From: Ascaris suum
Lineage: Eukaryota > Nematoda > Chromadorea > Rhabditida > Ascarididae
Assembly: GCA_013433145.1 (NCBI GenBank)
Contig: CM024178.1
Location: forward strand, 4,821,260-4,885,259
Reading direction: 5' to 3'
Length of the DNA: 64,000 nt
The position numbers and the translations under genes were made by a program. The notes below the pieces were generated by a model that was given only the letters and a program-made list of their open reading frames with translations, was not told the origin of the DNA and made no database searches. Below, piece after piece: positions 1 through 13,156 of this stretch; the stretch's first letter is position 1, and each line of letters begins with the position of its first letter.

Positions 1-2313
1 ACAGAAGGCCGGCTGTTCGATTCCAGCATGAGGCATATCATCGCGGAACTTTTCCTTTCCGGTCGGATCGGTGCAGCTGCGATGCTGCAATGGCAATTTT
101 TATGATGCGTGCCTCATTGGCTCAGAGGCAGAGCGTACTGTCTCGTAAACAGAAGGCCGCTGGTTCGATTATAGGATGAGGCATATCTTTCTGATTGTTT
201 GGCATCACAGTCTGAATCCCTGCAGCTTTGCATTTGCTCTCCGCTTTTTTTTTATACACGACTCATTGGTTCAAAGGCAGAGCGTCTGTCTCGTAAACTG
301 AAGGTCGCTGGTTCGAATCCAGCATGAGGCATTTGATTGTGATAGTTTCCTTTCCGGTCGGATCGGTGCAGCTGCGATGCTGCAACGCAATTTTATGATG
401 CGTGCCTCATTGGCTCAGGGCAGAGCGTCTGTCTTGTAAACAGAAGGCCGCTGGTCGAATCCAGCATGTTGCATATCATCGCTAAACTTTTCCTTTCCGT
501 TCGGATCGGTTTAGCTGCGAAGGCAGCAATCCCTATTTTCATCACGCGTGCCTCATTGGCTCAGAGGCAGAGCGTCTGTCTTGTAAACAGAAGTGTGCCG
601 CTGGTTCGATTCCAGCATGAGGCACTTGATTGTGATAGTTTTCCTTCCGGTCGGATCGGTGCAGCTGCGATGCTGCAATGGCAATTTTTATGAATCGTGC
701 CTCATTGGCTCAGAGGCAGAGGTCTGCCTCGTAAACTGAAGGTCGTTGGTTCGATTCCAGCATGAGGCACTTGATTGTGATAGTTTTCCTTTCCGGTCGG
801 ATCGGTGCAGCTGCGATGCTGCAATGGCAATTTTTATGATGCGTGCCTCATTGGCTCAGAGGCAGAGCGTTCTGTCTCGTAAACAGAAGGCCGCTGGTTC
901 GATTCCAGCATGAGGCATATCTTTGTGATTGTTTGGCATCACAGTCTGATCCCTGCAGCTTTGCATTTGCTCCCGCATTTTTTAATACACGAATCATTGG
1001 CTCAGAGGCAGAGCGTCTGTCTTGTAAACAGAAGGTCGCTGGTTCGAATCCAGCATGAGCATATCATCGTGAATCTTTTCCTTTCCGGTCGGATCGGTGC
1101 ACCTGTGATGCTGCAATGGCAATTTTTATGATGCGTGCCTCAATTGGCTCGGAGGCAGAGCGTCTGTCTTGTAAACAGAAGGCCGCTGTTTCGATTCCAG
1201 CATGTGGCATATCATCGCGCGAAAACTTTTCCTTTCCGGTCGGATCGGTGCAGCTGCGATGCTGCAATTGCAATTTTTATGATGCGTGCCTCATTGGCTC
1301 AGAGGCAGAGGGTCGCCTCGTAAACTGAAGGTCGTTTGTTCGAATCCAGCATGAGGCATTTGATTGTGATACTTTTCCTTTCCGGTCGGATCGGTTTAGC
1401 TGCGAAGCTGCAATGCCTATTTTCATCACGCGTGCCTCATTGGCTCAGAGGCAGAGCGTCTGTCTCGTAAACTGAAGGCCGTTGGTTCGATTCCAGCATG
1501 TGGCATATCATCGCGAAACTTTTCCTTTCCGGTCGGATCGGTGCAGCTGCGATGCCGCAATGGCAATTTTTATGATGCGTGCCTCATTGGCTCAGAGGCA
1601 GAGGGTCTGCCTCGTAAACTGAAGGTCGTTGGTTCGATTCCATCGTGAGGCATATCATCGGGAAACTTTTCGTTTTCGGTCGGATCACTTTAGCTGCGAA
1701 AGTGCAATGCCTATTTTTATCATGCGTGCCTCATTGGCTCAGAGGCAGAGCGTCTGCCTGTAAACAGAAGGCCGCTGGTTCGAATCCAGCATGAGGCAAA
1801 TGTTTCTGATTTTTGGCATCACAGTCTGATCCTGCAGCTTTGCATTTGCTCTCCTCCGCATTTTTTTAAAACACGACTCATTGGCTCAGAGGCAGAGGTC
1901 TGCCTCTAAACTGAAGGTTTGGTTCGAATCCAGCATGAGCATTTGATTGTGATACTTTTCCTTTCCCGGTCGGATCGGTTTAGCTGCGAAGCTGCAATGC
2001 CTATTTTCATCACGCGTGCCTCATTGGCTCAGAGGCAGAGCGTCTGTCTCGTAACTGAAGGCCGTTGGTTCGATTCCAGCATGTGGCATATCATCGCGAA
2101 ACTTTTCCTTTCCGGTCGGATCGGTGCAGCGTGCGATGCCGCAATGGCAATTTTTATGATGCGTGCCTCATTGGCTCAGAGGCAGAGGGGTCTGCCTCGT
2201 AAACTGAAGGTCGTTGGTTCGATTCCATCGTGAGGCATATCATCGGGAAAACTTTCGTTTCCGGTCGGGATCGGTTTAGCTGCGAAGCTGCATTGCCTAA
2301 TTTCATCATACGT

Positions 2314-2385
2314 GCCTCATTGGCTCAGAGGCAGAGCGTCTGTCTAGTAAACAGAAGGCCGCTGGTTCGATTCCAGCATGAGGCA
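2314..2385 (+). tRNA. tRNA-Thr(AGU)
   Basis: Anticodon loop CTAGTAA. All stems pair. Confidence 0.7.
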
Positions 2386-3044
2386 TATCATCGCGGAACT
2401 TTTCCTTTCCGGTCGGATCGGTGCAGCTGCGATGCTGCAATGGCAATTTTTATGATTGCGTGCCTCATTGGCTCAGAGGCAGAGCGTCTGTCTCGTAAAC
2501 AGAAGGCCGCTGGTTCGATTATAGGATGAGGCATATCTTTCTGATTGTTTGGCATCACAGTCTGATCCCTGCAGCTTTGCATTTGCTCTCCGCATTTTTT
2601 TTATACACGACTCATTGGTTCAAAGGCAGAGCGTCTGTCTCGTAAACTGAAGGTCGCTGGTTCGAATCCAGCATGAGGCATTTGATTGTGATACTTTTCC
2701 TTTCCGGTCGGATCGGTGCACCTGTGATGCTGCAATGGCAATTTTTATGATGCGTGCCTCCATTGCTCAGAGGCAGAGCGTCTGTCTCGTAAACAGAAGG
2801 CCGGTTTCGATTCCAGCATGAGGCATTTGTGATTGTGAACTTTTCCTTTCCGGTCGGATCGGTTTAGCTGCGAAGCTCAATGCCTATTTTTATCATGCGT
2901 GCCTCATTGGCTCAGAGGCAGAGCGTCTGTCTTGTAAACAGAAGGTCGCTGGTTCGAATCCATATGAGCATATCATCGTGAAACTTTTCCTTTCCGGTCG
3001 GATCGGTGCAGCTGCTAAGCACAATGCCTATTTTTATCATGCGT

Positions 3045-3116
3045 GCCTCATTGGCTCAGAGGCAGAGCGTCTGTCTCGTAAACAGAAGGCCGCTGGTTCG
3101 ATTCCAGCATGAGGCA
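3045..3116 (+). tRNA. tRNA-Thr(CGU)
   Basis: Anticodon loop CTCGTAA with stem TCTGT/ACAGA. All stems pair. A C-class spacer follows. Confidence 0.7.
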
Positions 3117-3339
3117 TATGTTTCTGATTTTTTGGCATCACAGTCTGGATCCCCGCAGCTTTGCATTTGCTCTCCGCATTTTTTTAACACATGACTCATT
3201 GGCTCAGAGGCAGAGGGTCTGCCTCTAAACTGAAGGTCGTTGGTTTCGAATCCAGCATGAGGCATTGATTGTGATACTTTTCCTTTCCGGTCGGATCGGT
3301 TTAGCTGCGAAGCTGCATTGCCCTATTTTCATCAAACGT

Positions 3340-3411
3340 GCCTCATTGGCTCAGAGGCAGAGCGTCTGTCTAGTAAACAGAAGGCCGCTGGTTCGATTCC
3401 AGCATGAGGCA
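3340..3411 (+). tRNA. tRNA-Thr(AGU)
   Basis: Loop CTAGTAA. Complete cloverleaf. Upstream flank reads CATCAAACGT instead of the usual CATCATGCGT. Confidence 0.7.
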
Positions 3412-3487
3412 TATCATCGCGGAACTTTTCCTTTCCGGTCGGATCGGTGCAGCTGCGATGCTGCAATCGGCAATTTTTATGATGCGT

Positions 3488-3559
3488 GCCTCATTGGCTC
3501 AGAGGCAGAGCGTCTGTCTCGTAAACAGAAGGCCGCTGGTTCGATTCCAGCATGAGGCA
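3488..3559 (+). tRNA. tRNA-Thr(CGU)
   Basis: Loop CTCGTAA. Complete cloverleaf. C-class spacer downstream. Confidence 0.7.
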
Positions 3560-4368
3560 TATGTTTCTGATTGTTTTGGCATCACAGTCTGATCCCTGCA
3601 GCTTTGCATTTGCTCTCCGTATTTTTTTAATGCACGAATCATTGGCTCAGAGGCAGAGCGTCTGTCTAGTAAACAGGATGTCGCTCTTTCGATTCCAGCA
3701 TGACGCATATCATCGTGATACTTTCCTTTCCGGTCGGATCGGTTTAGCTGCGAAGCTGCAATGCCTATTTTTATCATGCGTGCCTCATTGGCTCGGAGGC
3801 AGAGGGTCTGTCTTGTAAACAGAAGGTCGCTGGTTCGATTCCAGCATGACGCATATCATCGTGAAACTTTTCCTTTCCGGTCGGATCGCTTTAGCTGCGA
3901 AGCTGCGTTGCCTATTTTCATCATGCGTGCCTCATTGGCTCAGAGGCAGAGCGTCTGTCTAGTAAACAGAAGGCCGCTGGTTCGATTCCAGCGTGAGGCA
4001 TATCATCGCGAAACTTTTCCTTTCCGTTCGGATCGGTGCAGCTGCGATGCCTGCAATGGCAATTTTTATGATGCGTGCCTCATTGGCTCAGAGGCAGAGC
4101 GTCTGTCTCGTAAACAGAAGGCCGCTGGTCGATTATAGGATGAGGCATATCTTTCTGATTGTTTGGCATCACAGTCTGATCCCCTGGCATTTTGCATTTC
4201 TCTCCGCATTTTTTTAATACACGACTCATTGGTTCAAAGGCAGAGCGTCTGTCTCGTAAACTGAAGGCCGTTGGTTCGAATCCAGCATGAGGCACTTGAT
4301 TGTGATACTTTTCCTTCCGGTCGGATCGGTGCAGCTGCGAAGCTGCAATGCCTATTTTTATGATGCGT

Positions 4369-4440
4369 GCCTCATTGGCTCAGAGGCAGAGCGTCTGTCT
4401 CGTAAACAGAAGGCCGCTGGTTCGATTCCAGCATGAGGCA
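4369..4440 (+). tRNA. tRNA-Thr(CGU)
   Basis: Loop CTCGTAA. All stems pair. Confidence 0.7.
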
Positions 4441-5107
4441 TATCTTTGTGATTGTTTGGCATCACAGTCTGATCCCTGCAGCTTTGCATTTGCTCTCCGC
4501 ATTTTTTTAATACATACACGAATCATTGGCTCAGAGGCAGAGCGTCTGTCTAGTAAACAGAAGGCTGCTGGTTCGATTCCAGCATGAGGCATATCATCGT
4601 GAAAACCTTTCCCTTCCGTTCGGATCGGTGCAGCTGCGAAGCTGCAATGCCTATTTTTATCATGCGTGCCTCATTGGCTCAGAGGCAGAGCGTCTGTCTA
4701 GTAAACAGAAGGTCGCTGGTACGATTAAAGCATAACGCATATCATCGTGAAACTTTTCCTTTCCGGTCGGATCGCTTTAGCTGCGAAGCGCATTGCCTAT
4801 TTTCATCATGCGTGCCTCATTGGCTCAGAGGCAGAGCGTCTGTCTAGTAAACAGAAGGTGCCGCTGGTTCGATTCGAGCATGAGGCATATCATCGTGAAA
4901 CTTTTCCTTTCCGGTCGGATCGCTTTAGCTGCGAAGCTGCATTGCTATTTTCATCATGCGTGCCTCATTGGCTCAGAGGCAGAGCGTCTGTCTGTAAACA
5001 GAAGGTCGCTGGTTCGAATCCAGCATGAGGCATATCGTCGTGAATCTTTCCTTTCCGGTCGGATCGGTGCAGCTGCGAAGCTGCAATGGCCTATTTTTAT
5101 CATGCGT

Positions 5108-5179
5108 GCCTCATTGGCTCAGAGGCAGAGCGTCTGTCTTGTAAACAGAAGGCCGCTGGTTCGATTCCAGCATGAGGCA
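5108..5179 (+). tRNA. tRNA-Thr(UGU)
   Basis: Loop CTTGTAA with variable loop AGGCC rather than the AGGTC usual for UGU copies. All stems pair. Confidence 0.7.
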
Positions 5180-5253
5180 TATCATCGTGAAACTTTTCCT
5201 TTCCGTCCGATCGGTGCAGCTGCGATGCTGCAATGGCAATTTTTATGATGCGT

Positions 5254-5325
5254 GCCTCATTGGCTCAGAGGCAGAGCGTCTGTCTCGTAAACAGAAGGCC
5301 GCTGGTTCGATTCCAGCATGAGGCA
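5254..5325 (+). tRNA. tRNA-Thr(CGU)
   Basis: Loop CTCGTAA. All stems pair. Confidence 0.7.
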
Positions 5326-6436
5326 TATCTTATTGTGATTGTTCGGCATCACAGTCTGATCCCTGCAGCTTTTGCATTTGCTCTCTCCCTTATTTTTAAT
5401 ATACGAATCATTGGCTCAGAGGCAGAGCGTCTGTCTAGTAAACAGAAGGCCGCTGGTTCGATTCCAGCATGAGGCATATCATCGCGGAACTTTTCCTTTC
5501 CGGTCGGATCGGTGCAGCTGCGAGCTGCAATGGCAATTTTTATGATGCGTCCTCATTGGCTCAGAGGCAGAGACGTCTGTCTCGTAAACAGAAGGCCGCT
5601 GGTTGGTCGATTAAGGATGAGGCATATCTTTCTGATTGTTTGGCATCACAGTCTGATCCCTGCAGCTTTGCATTTGCTCTCCGCATTTTTTTATAAACAC
5701 GACTCATTTGGTCAAAGGCAGAGCGTCTGTCTCGTAAACTGAAGGTCGTTGGTTCGAATCCAGCATGAGGCATTTGATTGTGATACTTTTCCTTTCCGGT
5801 CGGATCGGTTTAGCTGCGAAGCTTGCAATGCCTATTTTTCACATGCGTGCCTCGTTTGCTCAGAGGCAGAGGATCTGCCTCTAAACTGAAGGTCGTTGGT
5901 TCGAATCCAGCATGAGGAATTTGATTGTGATACTTTTCCTTTCCGGTCGGATCGGTTTAGCTGCGAAGCTGCATTGCCTATTTTCATCATACGTGCCCTC
6001 ATTGGGCTCAGAGGCAGAGCGTCTGTCTAGTAAACAGAAGGCCGCTGGTTCGATTCCAGCATGAGGCATATCATCGCGGAACTTTTCCTTTCCGGTCGGA
6101 TCGGTGCAGCTGCGATGCTGCAATGGCAATTTTTTATGATGCGTGCCTCATTTGCTCAGAGGCAGAGCGTCTGTCTCGTAAACAGAAGGCCGCTGGTTCG
6201 ATTATAGGAGAGGCATATCTTTCTGATTGTTTGGCATCACAGTCTGATCCCTGCAGCTTTGCATTTGCTCTCCGCATTTTTTTTATACACGACTCATTGG
6301 TTCAAAGGCAGAGCGTCTGTCTCGTAAACTGAAGGTCGCTGGTTCGAATCCAGCATGAGGCATTTGTTGTGATACTTTTCCTTTCCGGTCGGATCGGTGC
6401 ACCTGTGATGCTGCAATGGCAATTTTTATGATGCGT

Positions 6437-6508
6437 GCCTCATTGGCTCAGAGGCAGAGCGTCTGTCTCGTAAACAGAAGGCCGCTGGTTCGATTCCAGC
6501 ATGAGGCA
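6437..6508 (+). tRNA. tRNA-Thr(CGU)
   Basis: Loop CTCGTAA. All stems pair. Followed by a TTTGATTGTGATACTTTTCC spacer. Confidence 0.7.
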
Positions 6509-7614
6509 TTTGATTGTGATACTTTTCCTTTCCGTCGGATCGGTTTAGCTGCGAAGCTGCAATGCCTATTTTTATCATGCGTGCCTCATTGGCTCGGAGG
6601 CAGAGGGTCTGTCTTGTAAACAGAAGGTCGCTGGTTCGATTCCAGCATGACGCATATCATCGTGAAACTTTTCCTTTCCGGTCGATCGGTGCAGCTGCTA
6701 GGCTGCAATCCCTATTTTTATCATCCGTGCCTCATTGGCTCAGAGGCAGAGCGTCTGTCTCGTGAACAGAAAAGGCCGCTGGTTCGATTCCAGCATGAGG
6801 CATATGTTTCTGGTTTTTTGGCATCACAGTCTGATCCCTGCAGCTTTGCATTTGCTCTCCCGTATTTTTTTATATAATCACGAATCATTGCTCAGAGGCA
6901 GAGCGTCTGTCTAGTAAACAGAATGTCGCTCTTTCGATTCCAGCATGACGCATATCATCGTGATACTTTTCCTTTCCGGTCGGATCGGTTTAGCTGCGAA
7001 GCTGCAATGCCTATTTTTATCATGCGTGCCTCATTGGCTCGGAGGCAGAGGGTCTGTCTTTAAAACAGAAGGTCGCTGGTTCGATTCCAGCATGACGCAT
7101 ATCATCGTGAAACTTTCCTTTCCGGTCGGATCGCTTTAGCTGCGAAGCTGCGTTGCCTATTTTCATCATGCGTGCCTCATTGGCTCAGAGGCAAGAGCGT
7201 CTGTCTAGTAAACAGAAGCCGCTGGTTCGATTCCAGCGTGAGGCATATCATCGCGAAACTTTTCCTTTCCGTTCGGATCGGTGCAGCTGCGATGCTGCAA
7301 ATGGCAATTTTTATGATGCGTGCCTCATTGGCTCAGAGCAGAGCGTCTGTCTCGTAAACAGAAGGCCGCTGGTTCGATTATAGGATGAGGCATATCTTTC
7401 TGATTGTTTGGCATCACAGTCTGATCCCTGCAGCTTTGCATTTGCTCTCCGCATTTTTTTAATACACGACTCATTTTTTCAAAGGCAGAGCGTCTGTCTC
7501 GTAAACTGAAGGCCGTTGGTTCGAATCCAGCATGAGGCACTTGATTGTGATACTTTTCCTTTCCGGTCGGATCGGTGCAGCTGCGAAGCTGCAATGCCTA
7601 TTTTAATCATGCGT

Positions 7615-7686
7615 GCCTCATTGGCTCAGAGGCAGAGCGTCTGTCTTGTAAACAGAAGGTCGCTGGTTCGAATCCAGCATGAGGCA
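7615..7686 (+). tRNA. tRNA-Thr(UGU)
   Basis: Loop CTTGTAA, variable loop AGGTC, T loop TTCGAAT. All stems pair. Confidence 0.7.
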
Positions 7687-7909
7687 TATCATCGTGAATC
7701 TTTCCTTTCCGGTCGGATCGGTGCAGCTGCGAAGCTGCAATGCCTATTTTTATCATGCGTGCCTCATTGGCTCAGAGGCAGAGCGTCTGTCTTGTAAACA
7801 GAAGGCCGCTGGTTCGATTCCAGAGCATGAGGCATATCATCGTGAAACTTTTCCTTTCCGGCCGGATCGGTGCAGCTGCGATGCTGCAATGGCAATTTTT
7901 ATGATGCGT

Positions 7910-7981
7910 GCCTCATTGGCTCAGAGGCAGAGCGTCTGTCTCGTAAACAGAAGGCCGCTGGTTCGATTCCAGCATGAGGCA
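7910..7981 (+). tRNA. tRNA-Thr(CGU)
   Basis: Loop CTCGTAA. All stems pair. Confidence 0.7.
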
Positions 7982-9823
7982 TATCTTGTGATTGTTTGGC
8001 ATCACAGCCTGATCCCTGCAGCTTTGCATTTGCTCTCGCCCGCATTTTTTAATACACAATCATTGGCTCAGAGGCAAAGCGTCTGTCTATAAACAGAAGG
8101 CCGCTGGTTCGATTCCAGCATGAGGCATATCATCGTGAAACCTTTCCCTTCCGTTCGGATCGGTGCAGCTGCGAAGCTGCAATGCCTATATTTTATCATG
8201 CGTGCCTCATTGGCTCAGAGGCAGAGCGTCTGTCTAGTAAACAGAAGGTCGCTGGTACGATTAAAGCATAACGCATATCATCGAGAAACTTTTTCTTTCC
8301 GGTCGGATCGTTTAGGCTGCGAAGCTTGCAATGCCTATTTTCATCACGCGTGCCTCATTGGCTCAGAGCAGAGCGTCTGTCTCTTAAACTGAAGGCCGCT
8401 GGTTCGATTCCAGCATGAGGCACTTGATTGTGATAGTTTTCCTTTCCGGTCGGATCGGTGCAGCTGCGATGCTGCAACGCAATTTTTATGATGCGTGCCT
8501 CATTGGCTCAGAGGCAGAGCGTCTGTCTTGTAAACAGAAGGCCGCTGGTTCGATTCCAGCATGTGCATATCATCGCGAAACTTTTTCCTTTCCGGTCGGA
8601 TCGGTTTAGCTGCGAAGCTGCAATGCCTATTTTCATCACGCGTGCCTCATTGGCTCAGAGGCAGAGCGTCTGTCTCTTAAACTGAAGGCCGTTGGTTCGA
8701 TTCCAGCATGAGGCACTTGATTGTGATAGTTTTCCTTTAGGGTCGGATCGGTGCAGCTGCGATGCTGCAATGGCAATTTTTATGATGCGTGCCTCGTTGG
8801 CTCAGAGGCAGAGCGTCTGTCTCGTAAACAGAAAGGCCGCTGGTTCGATTCCAGCATGACGCATATCATCGTGAAACTTTTCCTTTCCGGTCGGATCGGT
8901 GCAGCTGCTAGGCTGCAATCCCTATTTTTATCATGCGTGCCTCATTGGCTCAGAGGCAGAGCGTCTGTCTCGTGAACAGAAAGCCGCTGGTTCGATTCCA
9001 GCATGAGGCATATGTTTCTGGTTTTTTTGGCATCACAGTCTGATCCCTGCAGCTTTGCATTTGCTCTCCGTATTTTATTAATGCACGAATCATTGGCTCA
9101 GAGGCAGAGCGTCTGTCTAGTAAACAGAATGTCGCTCTTTCGATTCCAGCATGACCATATCATCGTGATACTTTTCCTTTCCGGTCGGATCGGTTTAGCT
9201 GCGAAGCTGCAATGCCTATTTTATCATGCGTGCCTCATTGGCTCGGAGGCAGAGGGTCTTGTCTTGTAAACGAGAAGGTCGCTGGTTCGATTCCAGCATG
9301 ACGCATATCATCGTGAAACTTTTCCTTTCCGGTCGGATCGCTTTAGCTGCGAAGCTGCGTTTGCCTATTTTCATCATGCGTGCCTCATTGGCTCAGAGGC
9401 AGAGCGTCTGTCTAGTAAACAGAAGGCCGCTGGATCGATTCCAGCGTGAGGCATATCATCGCGAAACTTTTCCTTTCCGTCGGATCGGTGCAGCTGCGAT
9501 GCTGCAATGGCAATTTTAATGATGCGTGCCTCATTGGCTCAGAGGCAGAGCGTCTGTCTCGTAAACAGAAGGCCGCTGGTTCGATTATAGGATGAGGCAT
9601 ATCTTTCTGATTGTTTGGCATCACAGTCTGATCCCTGCAGCTTTGCATTTGCTCTCCGCATTTTTTTAATACACGACTCATTGGTTCAAAGGCAGAGCGT
9701 CTGTCTCGTAAACTGAAGGCCGTTGGTTCGAATCCAGCATGAGGCACTTGATTGTGATACTTTTCCTTTCCGGTCGGATCGGTGGCAGCTGCGAAGGCTG
9801 CAATGCCTATTTTTATCATGCGT

Positions 9824-9895
9824 GCCTCATTGGCTCAGAGGCAGAGCGTCTGTCTTGTAAACAGAAGGTCGCTGGTTCGAATCCAGCATGAGGCA
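9824..9895 (+). tRNA. tRNA-Thr(UGU)
   Basis: Loop CTTGTAA, T loop TTCGAAT. All stems pair. Confidence 0.7.
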
Positions 9896-9969
9896 TATCA
9901 TCGTGAATCTTTCCTTCCGGTCGGATCGGTGCAGCTGCGAAGCTGCAATGGCCTATTTTTATCATGCGT

Positions 9970-10041
9970 GCCTCATTGGCTCAGAGGCAGAGCGTCTGTC
10001 TTGTAAACAGAAGGCCGCTGGTTCGATTCCAGCATGAGGCA
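9970..10041 (+). tRNA. tRNA-Thr(UGU)
   Basis: Loop CTTGTAA, variable loop AGGCC. All stems pair. Confidence 0.7.
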
Positions 10042-10118
10042 TATCATCGTGAAACTTTTCCTTTCCGGCCGGATCGGTGCAGCTAGCGATGCTGCAATGG
10101 CAATTTTTTATGATGCGT

Positions 10119-10190
10119 GCCTCATTGGCTCAGAGGCAGAGCGTCTGTCTCGTAAACAGAAGGCCGCTGGTTCGATTCCAGCATGAGGCA
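10119..10190 (+). tRNA. tRNA-Thr(CGU)
   Basis: Loop CTCGTAA. All stems pair. Confidence 0.7.
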
Positions 10191-10559
10191 TATCTTTGTG
10201 ATTGTTTGGCATCACAGCCTGATCCCTGCAGCTTTGCATTTCTCTCCGCATTTTTTTAATACACGAATCATTGGCTCAGAGGCAAAGCGTCTGTCTAGTA
10301 AACAGAAGGCCGCTGGTTCGATTCCAGCATGAGGCATATCATCGTGAAACCTTTCCCTTTCCGTTCGGATCGGTGCAGCTGCGAAGCTGCAATGCCTATT
10401 TTTATCATGCGTGCCTCATTGGCTCAGAGGCAGAGCGTCTGTCTAGTAAACAGAAGGTCGCTGGTACGATTAAAGCATAACGCATATCATCGTGAAACTT
10501 TTCCTTTCCGGTCGGATCGGTTTAGCTGCGAAGCTGCAATGCCTATTTTCATCACGCGT

Positions 10560-10631
10560 GCCTCATTGGCTCAGAGGCAGAGCGTCTGTCTCTTAAACAG
10601 AAGGCCGCTGGTTCGATTCCAGCATGAGGCA
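10560..10631 (+). tRNA. tRNA-Thr body with a Lys anticodon (CUU)
   Basis: The cloverleaf is complete (stem TCTGT/ACAGA, T arm GCTGG/CCAGC, acceptor fully paired), but the loop is CTCTTAA, giving anticodon CUU, which reads the Lys codon AAG. The same CTCTTAA loop occurs in partly mispaired units near 8.38, 8.68 and 10.9 kb, so it is a spread variant rather than one base error. Which amino acid it would carry is unknown, because Thr identity normally needs G35 and U36. Confidence 0.55.
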
Positions 10632-12341
10632 CTTGATTGTGATGAAGTTTTCCTTTCCGTCGGATCGGTGCGGAGCAGCTGCAGCGATGCTGCAACGCAA
10701 TTTTTATATATGCGTGCCTCATTGGCTCAGAGGCAGAGCGTCCTGTCTTGTAAACAGAAGGCCGCTGGTTCGATTCCAGCATGTGGCATATCATCGCGAA
10801 ACTTTTCCTTTCCGGTCGGATCGGTTTAGCTGCGAAGCTGCAATGCCTATTTTCATCACGCGTGCCTCATTGGCTCAGAGGCAGAGCGTCCTTGTCTCTT
10901 AAACTGAAGGCCGTTGGTTCGATTCCAGCATGAGGCACTTGATTGTGATAGTTTTCCTTTAGGGTCGGATCGGTGCAGCTGCGATGCTGCAATGGCAATT
11001 TTCATGATGCGTGCCTCGTTGGCTCAGAGGCAGAGCGTCTGTCTCGTAAACAGAAGGCCGCTGGTTCGATTCCAGCATGAGGCATATCTTTGTGATTGTT
11101 TGGCATCACAGTCTGATCCCTGCAGCTTTGCATTTGCTCTTTCGCATTTTTTTAATACACGAATCATTGGCTCAGAGGCAGAGCGTCTGTCTAGTAAACA
11201 GAAGGCCGCTGGTTCGATTCCAGCCATGAGGCATATCATCGTGAAACTTTTCCCTTCCGCTCGGATCGGTGCAGCTGCGAAGCTGCAATGCCTATTTTAT
11301 ATCATGCGTGCCTCATTGGCTCAGAGGCAGAGCGTCTGTCTTGTAAACAGAAGGTCGCTGGTTCGATTGAAGCATAAACGCATATCATCGTGAAACTTTT
11401 CGTTTCCGGTCGGATCGGTTGCAGCTGCGATGCTGCAATGGCAAATTTTGTGATGCGTGCCTCATTGGCTCAGAGGCAGAGGGTCTGCCTCGTAAACTGA
11501 AGGTCGTTGGTTCGATTCCAGCATGAGGCATATCATCGGGAAACTTTTCGTTTCCGGTCGGATCGCTTTAGCTGCGAAACTGCAATGCCTATTTTTATCA
11601 TGCGTGCCTCATTGGGTCAGAGGCAGAGCGTCTGTCTAGTAAACAGAAGGCCGCTGGTTCGATTCCAGCATGAGGCATATCATCGTGAAACTTTTCCTTT
11701 CCGGTCGGATCGGTGCAGCTGCGATGCTTGCAATGGCAATTTTTATGATGCGTGCCTCATTGGCTCGGAGGCAGAGCGTGTCTGTCTTGTAAACAGAAGG
11801 CCGCTGTTTCGATTCCAGCATGTGGCATTTGATTGTGATACTTTTCCTTTCCGGTCGGATCGGTTTAGCTGCGAAGTGCAATGCCTATTTTCATCACGCG
11901 TGCCTCATTGGCTCAGAGAGCAGAGCGTCTGTCTCGTAAACTGAAGGCCTTTGGTTCGATTCCAGCATGAGGCATATCTTTCTGATTGTTTGGCATCACA
12001 GTCTGATCCCTGCAGCCTTGCATTTGCTTCCGCATTTTTTTTATACACGACTCATTGGTTCAGAGGCAGAGCGTCTGTCTCGTAAACTGAAGGCCGTTGG
12101 TTCGAATCCAGCATGAGGCACTTGATTGTGATACTTTTTCTTTTCCGTCGGATCGTTTAGCTGCGAAGCTGCAATGCCTATTTTCATCACGCGTGCCTCA
12201 TTGGCTCAGAGGCAGAGCGTCTGTCTCGTAAACTGGAGGTCGTTGGTTCGAAATCCAGCATGAGGCATTGATTGTGATACTTTTCCTTTCCCGTCGAATC
12301 GGTTTAGCTGCGAAGCTGCAATGCCTATTTTTATCATGCGT

Positions 12342-12413
12342 GCCTCATTGGCTCAGAGGCAGAGCGTCTGTCTTGTAAACAGAAGGTCGCTGGTTCGAAT
12401 CCAGCATGAGGCA
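12342..12413 (+). tRNA. tRNA-Thr(UGU)
   Basis: Loop CTTGTAA, T loop TTCGAAT. All stems pair. Partner of 20718-20789 in copy B. Confidence 0.7.
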
Positions 12414-13084
12414 TATCATCGTGAAACTTTTCCTTTCCGGTCGGGTCGGTGCAGCTGCTAAACTGCAATGCCTGTTTTTTATCATGCGTGCCTCATTGGC
12501 TCAGAGGCAGAGCGTCTGTCTCCGTAAAAAAGAAGCAAAGGCCGCTGTGTTCGATTAAGGATGAGGCATATCTTTCTGATTGTTTGGCATCACAGTCTGA
12601 TCCCTGCAGCTTTGCATTTGCTCTCCGCATTTTTTTAAAACACGACTCATTGGCTCAGAGGCAGAGCGTCTGTCTAGTAAACATAAGGCCGCTGTTCGAT
12701 TCCAGCAAGACGCATAAATTTCTGATTTTTTGGCATCACAGTCTGATCCCTGCAGCTTTGCATTTGCTCTCCTCCGCATTTTTTTAATACACGACTCATT
12801 GGTTCAGAGGCAGAGCGTCTGTCTCGTAAACTGAAGGCCGTTGGTTCGAATCCAGCATGAGGCACTTGATTTGTCTACTTTTCCTTTCCGGTCGGATCGC
12901 TTTAGCTGCGAAGCTGCATTGCCTATTTTCATCATACGTGCCTCATTGGCTCAGAGGCAGAGCGTCTTGTAGTAAACAGAAGGCCGCTGGTTCGATCCAG
13001 CATGACGCATATCATCGTGAAACTTTTCCTTTCCGGTCGGATCGCTTTAGCTGCGAAGCTGCATTGCCTATTTTCATCATACGT

Positions 13085-13156
13085 GCCTCATTGGCTCAGA
13101 GGCAGAGCGTCTGTCTAGTAAACAGAAGGCCGCTGGTTCGATTCCAGCATGAGGCA
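13085..13156 (+). tRNA. tRNA-Thr(AGU)
   Basis: Loop CTAGTAA. All stems pair. Partner of 21453-21524 in copy B. Confidence 0.7.

Larger units (their letters stand above)
2200..10950 (+). repeat. Internally repeated blocks in the left part of the array
   Basis: Landmark variants recur together in the same order three times. A spacer with GCTGCGTTGCC occurs near 3.90, 7.15 and 9.36 kb. A unit with a damaged T arm ending in AAAGCATAACGCAT occurs near 4.73, 8.26 and 10.47 kb. The spacings of about 3.2-3.5 kb and 2.2 kb equal whole numbers of units (about 22-24 and 15), as unequal exchange in register would give. Confidence 0.6.
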
